From positions 434,001-498,000 of the forward strand of contig UWYS01000007.1 in assembly GCA_900291925.1 (NCBI GenBank): a stretch of DNA of 64,000 nt, in the 5' to 3' direction. A program made the translations under genes and the position numbers. The notes below the pieces were generated by a model that ran no database searches, was not told where the DNA came from, and was given only the letters and a program-made list of their open reading frames with translations. Every line of letters starts with the position of its first letter. The first letter of the stretch is position 1. This DNA is from Thecaphora thlaspeos (Eukaryota > Basidiomycota > Ustilaginomycetes > Urocystidales > Glomosporiaceae). Below are positions 49,397 through 61,299 of this stretch, piece after piece.

Positions 49397-52300
49397 ATGG
49401 CGCAGACGCCCGCTACCGAGTCCGTCCTGTTTGGCTGGACTTTCCACCAGTCGCATGATCAGGCCACCGTGCTCTTCCTGGTCAGCCAAAATGTGTCCTC
49501 CAGAGACCTCGACATCACCATCGGCTCGGACTACATTATCGCCGCGGTCCGCTCGCAGCCGCCTGTCATCAAAGCCCGGCTTTATGGCCACATCAATATT
49601 GCCACGTCCACCTGGCGAATAGGCGACAAGGGGCGGTCTCGCTCCAAGCGTTCCAGCAGGTCCCTTCGACGGCCTGTACAGCGAGGCTCTGCCGGCGCCG
49701 AGACGCAGAGGTCTACCGCAAGTGGCAGCAAGGATAGTCGCAGCAGCGGGGCTGACGGAGTCGCAGCAGCCAGAGGGCGTGACAGAAATGCCCAGGGAGC
49801 ACAGGATTCCCTAGATCTTCAGAGCACCGGTGGGACAGCAAATCGGTCTCCAATTGAGCGCGACCAAACGTCGACGGCTCGCAGCGATCGAACGGATTAC
49901 AGCCCTCCGCCCGAGTCGTCGCCACAAAGCTACGGCAGCCTGGAGGCCTCTACGGCTTCTCTGCGATCCGGCAGCAGCTATGAGGTTTTGCAGTCCGGAT
50001 CACGAGAAGGTGAAGCAGGGGCAGCGTTGTCGGCGAGTACGGGTACCGGCTGGTCCAGCAGCTCGAGCGAGGTCAGCTCGCACGACTCTTCGGCCGGCTT
50101 CCTCGCCATCAGCGCCGTCCTCTCGGAGCCCGATGCCTTGACGTCGACGCAGGGCGAATTCGCTGCTCATCGTCGACCGAGGCGGGTCCGGTCGCACCTC
50201 GACGCATCGATGGTCAGCGCAGCGGCAGACGAGGTTCCGGAGAGAGACATAGTCTCTTCAGTGGCCAGCCTTGCCGCGACCGCCGTGTCTGGTAGCAGTG
50301 ATCCCCTCGTCTCGGAGAGCGACGAAGTCTCCAGCGGCGCCACCAACGACGCCATGAGCAATCCCAGCACCAGCTCGCCGTCCAGGCCCGTGACGGAAGC
50401 CAGCATGATCATGGACGCCGGGGGCAGCGGTGCGACGACCGATGGGCAGCATCCCCCTGCCGTACGGCTCGTCACGATCCACCTCGACAAGATCGACACC
50501 GGCATCTGGCCCCTCCTCGTGGTGGGTCCTGCCCCTCTTCCGCGTCGGGAGGCAGATGCGGCCGTGGTTGACGCTGCGTCCGCAAGACGCCTCCATCCTG
50601 GCACGATGGCCGTTGGACAGCCGGCCCCTGAGAGCATCATTGCGATGCGCCTACAAAGCGCAGTCCGAGACAAATCTGACAGGAGAGACCGGCGCAGTGC
50701 CGAAAGGGAGCTGGCTCGCACGCTAGGCGAGGCTTTGGGCGGCTCGCAGCTGGTGGAGCGAGAGGCGGGGCGGCTCGGCGACTCGCGCTCCAACGTCCAG
50801 TCCTACCTCGAGGGCCTTTCGACCACCATGGACGACCCCGACAGGGACGAAGACGACCCCGAAGGCCCGGACGACGACGACCACAGTTCGATGCGTCCGA
50901 GCACGAGCAGGCTAAGCATCATCTTGACTGCCAGCGACGACAGCACAACCGTCCTGGGCTCCCGCAATGGCAATGCAGCCGCAGCCGCCAGCACCAGAGC
51001 GGAGCTCGAGGGCACCAGAAACGCTGAGTCCGAGGCCGTCGCCGCTGCAACCACCGGATCGGAAAGCGACGAGGTAGAGCGGCTGCGGGAGCTGCAGATC
51101 GAGGCCAAATTCAACGCGGACCCAACGACCCTGTCGCTGATCGGACTTCGGGTGGCAAATACCTCGGCGCACGGCGCGCCCGAAGTCGGCATTGAAGAGG
51201 AGCGGCGCAGCCGGCGCCGCAAGCCGAGCGCCTATGCGCTGCCCGAGGCGTTCGAATACTTTGCGAGGTCCTGGCGCACCGGCGACATCGCGCTCGCCAC
51301 TGAGCGCCTGGTCCGTGACTATCTGCCCCCTCTCGGTTCCTCGAGCTTCCTTGCCGACGTGCTCCCAGCATCCGCCGGCAGGGACGCTCCTACGCCGCCC
51401 AGGGCTGCAGAGATGGTGCCGCAGGGCTCCGCCGACACCTTTCGGCCGGGGACCGATCTGGCTGCGGCGGCCGCCTCTGCCATTCTGCGGACCAACGTAC
51501 AGCGGCAGCGTCTGATCGCTTCGCTCGGAGGGACGAGGGCCCTGGCGCGGCTCTATCTCTCGTACGCCCGGCTGCAACTGCCGTCGTCGGTCAAGACCCG
51601 GTCGCCTCTTGCGTTCCCCCTCGGCCAGCTCAACTCGCCCTTTGTCGCCGGACCCGGTGCGCAGCGGAATCGCGCCTCGGCCGCCCTGAAGCGCAAGTCG
51701 AGCGTGGTGCTGTCGTCCTCCAGCTCGAGCCGGAGCCGGGCCTCGTCGGCAACGCCATCGCACGGCGGCCCGAGCAGTCGTTCGGGCGTCTCGCCGTCGC
51801 ATCGGGCCGGCATAGCCTCGGTCGACAGCACCGCCGGGGGCGGTGCGTGTCCGCTCCCGTCGCCCACGCTTAGCACGCTGGGGCTTGGCCGCCGGTCGCC
51901 TCGGAGTGAAGAGGGCGGCGATAAGGACGGCGACCGCGTAGATTTCCTCGCCCTGGGCGCCGCCGCCGCCGAGACCGCTGCCGCGTTGCCAGGCCCGCTG
52001 CAGTTCCTCGAGGAGGCGATCAAGCTGGACGAATCAGTCTGCAGCCAGATCGCCGAGATCGAGTGGGAGGAGGCGCTGCAGATCGACGACAACGAGGCGC
52101 GGCGGCAGAGTCTGGAACGCCGGTGCATCGAGCAGGCAGAGGAGATGGGCAGCCTGGCGGGCGAGAGTCAGGGCGGTGACCTCGTTTTCGACAGCGACAG
52201 CGACGTCCCAAGGGCGAGGGCCAGGGGCGACCGGCAGGCCAAGCGAGGCGGCAAGAAGAGCTCGCAACGCTTGCGCCCGAAAGCCGCTGCATCGGGTCTG

Positions 52301-52657
52301 TTTGGCGGTATCGGACGCATCTTTGGCGGCGACGGCGGCGGCGGTGGCCCGCAGGCATCGTCCGGCAGAGGTTCACAACACCTCCGGAGGAACGCGCCTG
52401 GCGAACCCTACGGCGTTGCGAGCAAGGACCGGCTGGCCTCTTCGATGGAGTCTGAAGGGGTTGCAGGCCTGCCGGGAAGGCCAAGGCGCAGGAGGGCGCG
52501 CGGCGGCGCTCGAAGCAAGAACCTGGGCGCCGACCAAGAGGCGGGGATGCTCGCCTTTGTCAGTGGGGCCGCTCTACTCAGCGTCGCCCTGGCCGGGGGT
52601 GTTGCGGCCGTAAGCTGGTGGCGCAGAGCATCGGGCGCATTGCCATCGTCAGCGTGA
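49397..52657 (+). CDS. CS-domain (p23/Hsp20-like fold), tail-anchored membrane protein
   Basis: One exon, 1086 aa from the ATG at 49397. The first ~75 residues (LFGWTFHQSHDQATVLFLVSQNVSSRDLDITIGSDYI...INIATSTWRI) follow the beta-strand pattern of a CS domain, including the final WRI that resembles the usual S-x-W strand. CS domains recruit Hsp90 or related partners. The next ~900 residues are mostly Ser/Ala/Asp-rich and probably disordered, with helical islands at ~610-680 (ALPEAFEYFARSWRTGDIALATERLV) and ~865-910 (LQFLEEAIKLDESVCSQIAEIEWEEAL). Near the C-terminus a hydrophobic helix (MLAFVSGAALLSVALAGGVAAVSWW) followed by a short Arg-containing tail suggests a tail anchor in the ER or outer mitochondrial membrane. 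I do not recognise an exact orthologue. Confidence 0.65.
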   Translation: MAQTPATESVLFGWTFHQSHDQATVLFLVSQNVSSRDLDITIGSDYIIAAVRSQPPVIKARLYGHINIATSTWRIGDKGRSRSKRSSRSLRRPVQRGSAGAETQRSTASGSKDSRSSGADGVAAARGRDRNAQGAQDSLDLQSTGGTANRSPIERDQTSTARSDRTDYSPPPESSPQSYGSLEASTASLRSGSSYEVLQSGSREGEAGAALSASTGTGWSSSSSEVSSHDSSAGFLAISAVLSEPDALTSTQGEFAAHRRPRRVRSHLDASMVSAAADEVPERDIVSSVASLAATAVSGSSDPLVSESDEVSSGATNDAMSNPSTSSPSRPVTEASMIMDAGGSGATTDGQHPPAVRLVTIHLDKIDTGIWPLLVVGPAPLPRREADAAVVDAASARRLHPGTMAVGQPAPESIIAMRLQSAVRDKSDRRDRRSAERELARTLGEALGGSQLVEREAGRLGDSRSNVQSYLEGLSTTMDDPDRDEDDPEGPDDDDHSSMRPSTSRLSIILTASDDSTTVLGSRNGNAAAAASTRAELEGTRNAESEAVAAATTGSESDEVERLRELQIEAKFNADPTTLSLIGLRVANTSAHGAPEVGIEEERRSRRRKPSAYALPEAFEYFARSWRTGDIALATERLVRDYLPPLGSSSFLADVLPASAGRDAPTPPRAAEMVPQGSADTFRPGTDLAAAAASAILRTNVQRQRLIASLGGTRALARLYLSYARLQLPSSVKTRSPLAFPLGQLNSPFVAGPGAQRNRASAALKRKSSVVLSSSSSSRSRASSATPSHGGPSSRSGVSPSHRAGIASVDSTAGGGACPLPSPTLSTLGLGRRSPRSEEGGDKDGDRVDFLALGAAAAETAAALPGPLQFLEEAIKLDESVCSQIAEIEWEEALQIDDNEARRQSLERRCIEQAEEMGSLAGESQGGDLVFDSDSDVPRARARGDRQAKRGGKKSSQRLRPKAAASGLFGGIGRIFGGDGGGGGPQASSGRGSQHLRRNAPGEPYGVASKDRLASSMESEGVAGLPGRPRRRRARGGARSKNLGADQEAGMLAFVSGAALLSVALAGGVAAVSWWRRASGALPSSA

Positions 52658-53073
52658 CGACCAGCGGACGAGACTGGCGGCGGCCCGTACACAAGCACGC
52701 ATATATTCTTGAAGACCGATGCCGATAGCAGATGACGACACCGTAACGACGCACAACGACACATCAATATACCGCCGGCTTGCACCGTGTACCATAGCTT
52801 TCTCTCGGAGACCCATCTCGTCCTCGCCGATTCGTTCCGCTCAGGAGTGTCTGCGACGAAAAGGTAAGAAGAGTGCGGTATGGGAAGTCGAGAAGCGAGG
52901 CAGCCAAGCAGATGATCTCTTCAAATTTTTCTGGAAAGCGTGCTTGCATTTCGATGGGAGATACGCAGAACAGCCTGCGGACACGCTGTTTAAAATCAAT
53001 CCGGGAACCGGGCTGAGCGTCAAAAACGGGAGAAAAGCAACGACTCTCTTTGTCGCGCTCTCGGTGCTTTCCT
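52658..53073. other. Convergent 3' flanks, CS-domain gene / GND1
   Basis: 416 bp between converging stops; no gene or repeat seen. The GND1 frame without its last intron remains open into this interval, which is a chance extension. Confidence 0.5.
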
Positions 53074-55072
53074 CTAGGCGTCGTAGTTGGAGGCGCCAAC
53101 CTTTCCGCCGCGGCCGGTCCAGTTGGTATGCACAAAAGCACCCTCGGGCTGCTCCTTGGTAGCGAACTGAGGCAGAAGCTGGTATCCGTGGGCACCTACA
53201 GAGCGAAAGGTGGAAGGGCGGTATGGGCGCTGTCAGTAAACGTCCTGGACACGACGACAGAAACGAGACACGGAGCCCTCGAGACTTACCGAACATGTCG
53301 CGCTGAGCCTGGAGGAGGTTGGCGGGGACAGTCTCGCGGCGGTAGCCGTCGAAGAAGGCGAGGGCTGACGAGAAGGCGGGCGTGGGGATGCCCCAGAGGA
53401 TGGCCTGGGCGACGACGCGCCTCCAGCCCTCCTGGGCGTTGTGGATGGCCTTGTTGAAGAAGTCGTCAAAGAGCAGGTTCTCGAGCTCCGGGTTCTTGCG
53501 GAAGGCCGAGGTGATGTCCTTGAGGAAGACGGAGCGGATGATGCAGCCGCCACGCCACATGAGGGCGATCGAGGGGTTGTTGAGCTTCCAGTTGTACTCC
53601 TTGGCGGCCTCGCGCATCAGCATGAAGCCCTGGGCGTACGAGACAATCTTGGAGGCGTATAGCGCCTGCTCGAGGTCGGCGATGAACTGCTTCTTGTCGC
53701 CCTCGAACGGCTTGATCTGCGGGCCGCTGAGGATCTGCGAGGCGCGGGTGCGCTCGCCCTTGAGCGACGAGAGGCAGCGCGCAAAGACGGCCTCGCCGAT
53801 CAGCGTGAGGGGCTGACCAAGGTCGAGGGCGTTGATGGCGGTCCACTTGCCGGTACCCTTCTGACCGGCCGAGTCGAGGATCTTCGTGACGAGCGGCGTG
53901 CCGTCCTGGTCATTGTACTTGAGGATGTCCTTGGTGATGTCGATGAGGAACGAGTCGAGGACGCCCGTGTTCCACTCGGCGAAGATGTCGCCAATCTCGC
54001 CCTCCTTGAGGCCGAGACCCTGCTTGAGGATGTCGTAGGCCTCGCAGATGAGTTGCATGTCACCGTACTCGATGCCGTTGTGGACCATCTTGACGTAGTG
54101 GCCGGCACCGGTGCCGCCGACCCAGTCGCAGCACGGCTCGCCGTCGCTCTGGGCAGCCGTCTTCTGGAAGATCTCCTTGATCGCGGGCCACGCGGCCTCG
54201 GAGCCTCCGGGCATGATCGAGGGGCCTTGGCGCGCGCCCTCCTCGCCGCCAGAGACGCCCGAGCCGACAAAGAGCAGACCCTTGGCCTCGAGCTCCTGGG
54301 TGCGGCGGATCGAGTCGGGGTAGTGCGAGTTACCGCCGTCGATAATGATGTCGCCCTTCTCAAGGTGAGGGACGAGCTGGTCGATGAAGGCATCGACGGC
54401 GGCACCGGCCTTGACCAGAATGATCATCTTGCGCGGGCGCTTGAGCTTGGCGACAAACTCCTCGACCGACTTGGCGCCAACAACGTTGGTTCCTGAGGGG
54501 CGGCGGGACGGGACGGCGGAGAGAGGGAGACAAGAAGCACGTAGGAAGACCGGGAATCAGCGGAGATTGCCGAAGAACAGGGACGTCAGCGGGGTCGTCC
54601 TTTCTCGGTCGTCCATTCCGGAAATCTCGCGATTCCGCCGTCGGCCTATGAAGGCTGTCACTCACCCTTGGCCTCGTTGGCGAGGAAGTCGTCGACCTTG
54701 GAGGTCGTACGGTTGTAGGCGCAGACGGTGAAGCCCTTGTCTGCAGGCGGAAGAAGCGATAGGAAAGCGGATCACTGCATTGGTAAGCAGACCATTCCGT
54801 ACCAAGGGCGACAACACGAACGAGAAAAGGCTGCTTCGAACGGCAGCTACAAAGGCTGTGAACGGGCGAGGTCGAGCGCTACTCACCGTTCATGTTCAGA
54901 ATCAGGTTCTGGCCCATGACGGCGAGGCCGATGAGGCCGATATCAGCGCTGCAAGAATGGCAGGAAGAGGGGCGGATTTTGGACGTTCAGCGGTCGATGT
55001 CCGCCCCTGGAAGGACAAGAAAAACTTCGATGTAGACCCGTCTCGGAGTACTCACACAGCCTGGTCAGACAT
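53074..55072 (-). CDS. GND1: 6-phosphogluconate dehydrogenase, decarboxylating
   Basis: Five exons (55056-55072, 54887-54948, 54666-54740, 53290-54492, 53074-53195), 492 aa, the usual length. It oxidises 6-phosphogluconate to ribulose 5-phosphate with release of CO2 and [23 protein letters not shown] is the NADP-binding start; [10 protein letters not shown] follows; [42 protein letters not shown] (catalytic Lys) and [16 protein letters not shown] are conserved active-site segments. The C-terminal exon encodes [21 protein letters not shown], where the His and Arg of the second subunit close the site. The first exon is only 17 nt and ends mid-codon (MSDQAV). All five junctions keep phase. Confidence 0.97.
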
Positions 55073-55374
55073 GTTGACGGCGGTAAGGTGCTTTGCAAGG
55101 GAGAGGCGATTTGCAGGAGCGGAGGACGGTATCTTGCCTGAGGTATCTAAGCAAGAAGGGGGGGAGGTGTGTATGTGTGTATGTGAAGGAGGTGGTGGAA
55201 ATGATGATGGTGGTTGGGGTTGGAGAAGGAGAGGAAGCGAGAAGAACGGTGCGGGCCAATCGTCGAGGGAAGAGCGGAAGAATGGGCCAGCAGGGGCGGA
55301 CGGACGCGCTCATCGACCAACCCAACGCTGCCGCCCTACCTTCCACAGGGAGAGGGAGAGAGACGGAGGCCCGA

Positions 55375-55390
55375 GGGGGGGGGGGGGGGG
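55375..55390. repeat. 16-base homopolymer G tract
   Basis: An uninterrupted G run about 300 bp upstream of the GND1 ATG, a C tract on the GND1 sense strand. Confidence 0.9.
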
Positions 55391-55800
55391 CACAGCAACG
55401 GCCACGGCTTGCGCGGACCGCCCAGGCGCACTCACGACTGCGCACTCACCGGGATCTGTGCGTGCGCTTTGGCCAGGGTTCGTGCGCTGCTCGGTGGCCC
55501 TCCCCCGCGGTCAGCCGCTGGAATTTGCCCGGCCGTTGGATGAGCGTGGGCGGCGCCAGAGCGTCATCGATCCTGCCTGCGCGTAGGGAGCGTCGTGCGT
55601 CGTCCTTTTGCGTGCCGCTGACCGTACGTGCGTGCGTGGCTTCTTGTCCGTTCCATGTACGCGGCTTGCCTTTGCTTCGGGGCACACCGATCTCCCTCTC
55701 TTGAATTTCGCGATCCCATCGCGCAGTTCGAAAGCAACAATCGAGTTCTCAGACACTCCTCTGTGTGCTCATTTCTTATTCAAGGTGAGATCTCCTTCCT

Positions 55801-55836
55801 CGCCCTCGCCCTCGCCCTCGCCCTCGCCCTTGCCCT
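55801..55836 (+). repeat. Hexamer array, CGCCCT x6 (last unit TGCCCT)
   Basis: Six tandem units. The opposite strand is AGGGCG repeated and has four or more G3 runs in close spacing, so it could form a G-quadruplex. Confidence 0.9.
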
Positions 55837-56688
55837 CAGCCGGCCGGCAGGCAGGCAGGTCATGGCGGACGCTCCTACGTGTACGAACGAGTCAGAGTCA
55901 CTCATCGTCGACCCGAACCCCGAGCAATCGCCTGCTGGCCCATGGAGATCTTTTCCGATCCCCCCTTCCCCACCACCTTGCCGTCCAGTCGCTCCCAGCT
56001 GCACGCACTACCTCTACCTTGTTGCCAAGCCTCTCGACCCGCCCCAGCGCTCATATGGCCATGCTCGGAGCGTCGGTCCGGATATGGCCTCCCTTTGTGT
56101 TGACCGGCCTTGGTCTGTACAGTTCGGTACATATGTACATCGTCTGTTCGTCCGACCGCTTGTTGCCCGCTCCACGCTGCGCTCCATCCCCATTCGACAG
56201 AGCCACGCGATGAGCCCCCGCGTGGCCCAGAGCCGGGATTCGTCATCGTGGTGCCTGCGCTCCCGATCACACCCCATCCGGGACGCTGCTCATCCGCTCA
56301 CCTCTTCGCTGTCGGGAGAGCGTGTCGACACGATGATCGCGCTCCTGCAAAGCTTTCTATGTCGCGAGGGGACCACGATAGCAGACCGGCCAGTCCAACG
56401 GTGTCAGCCAAGTCAATGCGACGACGAGACGAGAGCAGTGGGACGGGAGCAGACGGGGAAAGGGCTTGTTGGAATACATGCAAGAGGAATGCTGCGACAA
56501 GGGATGAAACGATAGCTTATATAGACAGGAGAGACGAGAGAAGAGCGCATGTAGCGGCCGGGGAGAGAATAAAGTGGCCGAACGAGTCCCGGGTCTCGTA
56601 TGGCGACGCAGAGACGGCCGAGGGAGAGAGGTCGAAGGGCGGATTGGATCAGACACCAGGGCGGAGCGCACTGCGTTCCGGCCTTTCT

Positions 56689-59600
56689 TCAATGTCGCAG
56701 AAAGCCGCCGAAACCACCGCCACCGTTGGCGCTGACGATGCTGCCACCGCTCGACTTGCTCCGTCGCTGCCCGCCAGCATAGCGAGATGACGCCTCCAGT
56801 TCGGTCAGGGACACGACGGTGCCCAGCTTGCCGGCTATGCAGCCGACCGAACCGCCGTAGCCGAACAGCAGCATGCTCATCCCCGTCTCGGCGGTATGGG
56901 CGCCTCTGATCGGGCCGAGCCGCGTAAAGGCGAGGTTGGCCTCTGGCTTGAGGAAGCGCAGTCGCGAAGGCGTGAGGTGGTCGATCGACCGTCGTTCGCT
57001 ACGTATGTTGCGCCCGCCAACGTCGGCCCGAGCAGCGTCAGAGGCCTCCAGTCGGAGCGTCCGCCGCAAAGGGATGATCTCACCGTTGCGCCCCACATTG
57101 AGTTCGGACCTCAGATCGAGCGTCCACAGCTCCCAGCGTGGCGCAGCGTCGCCTTCGTAGCCGCTAGGGCAGCCGTCGGAAGCCGTAGAGGCCTCCGTCC
57201 TCCGCCGCCTGACGAGGCTGTCGGACATCGACAGGGGCCGCTTCCGCCTCCGAACACCGACCAGGCTCTTAGACTTGGCAATCAGCTCGCAGCCGCCGCG
57301 GAGACAGGGGATGCAGCCAATGAGGCGGAGCTGTCGGTCGTCGAGGTAGCTGGCGTCGCCGGAGCTGCCGCTCGAGGGCAACGTCGAGCCGAGCCCCGAG
57401 AAGACCGACGACTCGCTCCCCATACCGCCACTGCGGTCGCGGCCGTGCCCGCTGGCCCGCCGCAGCCTTGCTGCGTTGCCATGCGACGAGATCGGATAGG
57501 CCGGCGGGTGGGGCATTTCCGAAGTCGGCGTTGTCGGGGCCGAGTTGTCGGCCCAGAACGTCGGTGCGCTCAGGTGGGTGCTTCCGTTCGGCGCACGGTT
57601 CTTGAGGGGCGAGCCTCCGGCAAGGGCGTTCAAGCTGCCCGGCAACGAGCCCGACGGCTCGAGGCCGAACTGGCTGAAGGGGTCTGACCCGAGAAAGACT
57701 AGAGAGACGCGGCCGGCCGTGGTGGCTACGACGGTAGACGTGCTCGGGTCGTCGTCCGTGACGGCGTGTATGCTGGCAATCGGACCATCACCGAGGTCGA
57801 GAGCGCTGACCAGTCGACCGCCTCTGAGCTCCCACGCTCGGACAACGCCGTCGGTCTGGCCCGTCACCAGGATTGATCCCTCGTCGTCCACGTCCGCGAG
57901 TCCCGTCGGTGAACGCCGTAGTAGTGGGCAGATGACGGCGGAGCGGAAATAGGCTCGGTCGCCATCCACGATTTCGAAGATCGTCTCGAGCTGGGGCTGG
58001 TCTGAACCCTGCCTCTTGATGACGAAGCGGCGGTCGGACGAGACAAAGGCGATTGTTGGGAGGCACGACAACGGCGTGAAGATACCCAAAACGGGCGGCG
58101 AGGGCTCGGCCGCGTCGGCATATGCGACGTCGAATGCGGTCCACGTTGCGCCAGGCTGGGGCGCAGATATCTGCGAGGCAGTCCCCTTTGCCGGGTTCCA
58201 CTCGTAGGTCGAGCCGTCTCGGTGGACCGTGATGGCCGCAACGGACTCGAGATCGCCCAGCGCGGCGCGATGCCGCAGGGCGATGTGCTGCACGGCAAAC
58301 GAGTCCTCGCTCGCATACCTGCTCTCGAAGAGGAGCTTCATTGTGACCAGCGATACAAAGCAGATCCGCCCAGAAGCTAGACCGACCACAATGACGCCAG
58401 AGCTGGCGCTGACGGCTAGAGCGGTGACGGGTGCAGCGTCGGCCTCCTTATTAACGCGGATGGCAGCGAGCCTCGCGCCGTCGCAAAATTCATCGAGATC
58501 GGCCTGCCCATCCTCGCCTTCGCGCCCGTCCGCCGCCGTGGCCCGCTGATCGGTCGGGGTCTTCCACACGCGGAGGCAGGAGCTGGTGTCGATGCTGACG
58601 ACGATTCCCCCGGACTCGGCGATGAACTCGACGTCGGCGCCGTGCAGTCCCGGGTAGAGCGTAACGTACGTATTCAGGCCATCGTCGCCATCGCTGTCGG
58701 GCTTGTCGATCGCCTGCGCTGTGTCGTCTTCGGCCTCGGACTTGTCTCGCTGCGCATCGAGCAGCTCGGTATCCTTGAGCAGGTAGAGGAGCAGCATCCA
58801 CAGGAGCACCGTCGTGCCGGAGATTGGAAGGACGACAAGCTTCGAGAACCAGACGATGGCCCGGACCCGCGGACGGAAGAGCGCCCAGCCCGCAAAGGTC
58901 TGGCTGACCGTTGGCGTCTTGGGCTCGCCGGAGCCGGATCTTAGGCTGAGGATGGTCCACGGCTCGACAATCACCCTCAGCTCGGCAGCTCCCTGCGGGT
59001 TGAGCGACTGCCAGAGGTCTGCGCTCGGAGACGACGTCCACCAGGGCGCCTGCAGTGTGTTCGTGTCGAGGTGGGCAAAGGGGTCAAAAGCGCCAGCAAC
59101 GACGGATGCCGAAGTATGGGCGTCGCCGCTGAAGGAGAGACCGCCCGACAGGCCGTTCGTAGACCGTTCGAGGTCCAGCACGTATGGCTGGGCCTGCTGG
59201 ACCGGATAGCCCGTGCCGTAGTAGAGGTAGAGGCCGCCGAGGAAGCCCGAGATCAAGCTCAGGCTGGCGGTTCGCGCCGTCCTCGCCTTCCAGACGGCCT
59301 TGAAGCTCGCCTTGATGAAGCCGTCCGTTGCCTTTGCCCTCTGCCCATTTTTGCCAGCCTTGCCGTCGCGAAGCTGCGCGATCTCCTTCTTGCGCATCGC
59401 CTGTGAGCTTCTCGCGCCCTGCGTCAGCAGATCCGCGAGCTGGCGATGCGTAGATGAAAGCAAAAGGAGCGGATGGGGAGATTGTCAGCGAGCCGCTTGA
59501 CATCGTATTCACTTCGTCGACAGGGCCATTCCGTGGCATTCAGGTTCCGAAACACCCACCTCGAGCCTCTGCATGTCGATGCTGAGGATGGTGACGAAAA

Positions 59601-61299
59601 ACGTCATCTGGAGGAAAAAGTCCATGACCAGCGAGAGAATGGCAAAGATGCAAAACTCCTGGACGGCACGCACGCCGATCGAGAGCGCAATGAAGCTGAG
59701 CAGCGCCATATCGGCGACCGTCGTCATCGCTATCGGGCCGCCCACGGTGCTGAGGCCGTGGGCAATCCGCGCGGGGACGGTGAGCGAGATTGGCGTGTTG
59801 ACGATGGCGCTGGTGAGGACAAACATGTTCTCGGACCCAACCACGACGATGACGAACGGCAGAAGCTCCCACGGCACCAGCGTGAGTCGGATTCCGAGCA
59901 GCGCACAGATGCTGACGCTCATCACCATGCCGATTATCAGTTCGGTAAGGCCGGAGAAGGCCAGTCCGAAGCGCGAGTGAACCTTGCGCATCTTGACGAG
60001 CCCCTGCGCGATGTAGACTAACACAATGGTGTAGCCGGCAAGCAGGATGACGTGGTCGGCCCGCCAGGCCGACGACTTCTCGCGCGGGGCAAACTGGAGC
60101 AGGAGCTCGTGGGCAACGTTCTGCTCCGAGGGCACCAACCTCACCTGTCCAGAGGTGACGCGGGTCAGCAGCTTGTGCCAAGAGGCGTGCGACTGGGAGG
60201 CCTCGCTACGCTGATGCCACTGATGCCTCCTCGCCGATGCAGTGTCGTCGTGAGGGCGGCTGCTGCTGCTGGCAGCACAGTGTTGGCCGCCTTGGTCCTC
60301 GAGGAAGAAAGTCAACGCGAGATACTCGGCCCTCGGCATCTTTTTGAACAGGTGCCAGCGGCCGGCAAGCGTGGTCGAGAAAGAGACCGGCACGCCATGC
60401 AGCGTTGCGTTGAGCGTCGACCGCGCCACCGTCTGCGCAGGGGCATCGTCGGCCAGGACCATTGCCTCGCTCAGATGCCAGTACTCCAGAGGCGAGAGCG
60501 TAAGGCACGGGGAAGCCGTCGTGGTCGACGCCACCGTGGTCTTCGGGGCCGTGCCGTCGAGAGCGCAGCCAGGCAACGTCGTAACGGCCGGGACGCAGGC
60601 TAACCGCGCCCTCTGAGGGATGACGGCAGAAGCAGCAGCGACAGCGACGGCCTCTTCTTTCTGCGGAGGCAGGAGCTCTGTCTCGATCGCAGCCTGGAGC
60701 TTGAGCGCCGACTGCAGGATGGGCCTGTCGAGGCTGCCGAACTTTGGACCGCGGCCCGCCATGATGTCGTCGGTCGTGAAAAAGACGTGTTCGACCCGGA
60801 CGGTGCGGCAGTGCGGGCGGGTCGGTGCATCGCCAGCCTCGCTGCCCGGCTGCTGAGGCGGAGGTCGCCCCAGCTGGAGGCCGTACATGGTCTCGGCGTC
60901 GCGGATGTCGAGTGCATGGAGATCCGGTGCGTCGTCCCAGACCATCCGCAGGTCGCTAAGGCTGATGGTGTGTCGACGACCGCTGCCGCTAAACGAGTCC
61001 AGGAAGGGCATGCTGAGCGACCGCCAGACGCTGGCCGCATCGCCCCTCGACACGCCCGGGCCCCCCTTGGAAGCCCAGAAGTAGATGCCAACGGCAGGGT
61101 AGAAGAGCGATGTGATGACGAACGAGCATATGAGCAGCGTACTGATCTGGTGTCGCGATATCCTGCGTCCGTGAGATCGGAACTGCTCCTCGACCAGCGA
61201 ATTTAGCCGCTCTATGAGCGGTTCGGTCGGGAGTGCACCGGATGAAGCATAGCCGGATCGACCCCTGCGGTCCCTTCTGACGGCGCCCGCTCTGGCCAT
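56689..61299 (-). CDS. SCP1: SREBP cleavage-activating protein (SCAP) homologue
   Basis: The exons are 59560-61299 and 56689-59439, giving 1496 aa. SCAP senses sterol in the ER and escorts the SREBP transcription factor to the Golgi for cleavage. An N-terminal membrane helix (~50-76, STLLICSFVITSLFYPAVGIYFW) is followed by a lumenal loop. The sterol-sensing domain runs from ~412 to 575 (VILLAGYTIVLVYIAQGL, LTELIIGMVMSVSICALLGI, ELLPFVIVVVGSENMFVLT, LSFIALSIGV, FCIFAILSLVMDFFLQMTFFVTILSIDMQR). LELADL at 579-584 corresponds to MELADL of animal SCAP, which binds COPII Sec24; the intron falls between its E and L. Further membrane segments lie at ~640-655 and ~760-785. The C-terminal ~700 residues hold WD-type repeats that bind SREBP, with a disordered Ser/Pro/Gly insertion. 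Confidence 0.88.

Larger units (their letters stand above)
55073..56688. other. GND1 promoter and SCAP 3' flank, 1.6 kb
   Basis: No supported gene. Pyrimidine tracts on the GND1 sense strand, a 16-G tract and a CGCCCT hexamer array are listed separately. A 295-codon + frame starting with GTG at 55628 has no recognisable domain and crosses the hexamer array, so it is not called. Confidence 0.5.

Noticed and set aside
55628..56515. 295-codon + frame
   Set aside because: It starts with GTG, runs through a hexamer repeat (alternating Ala-Leu) and shows no domain.
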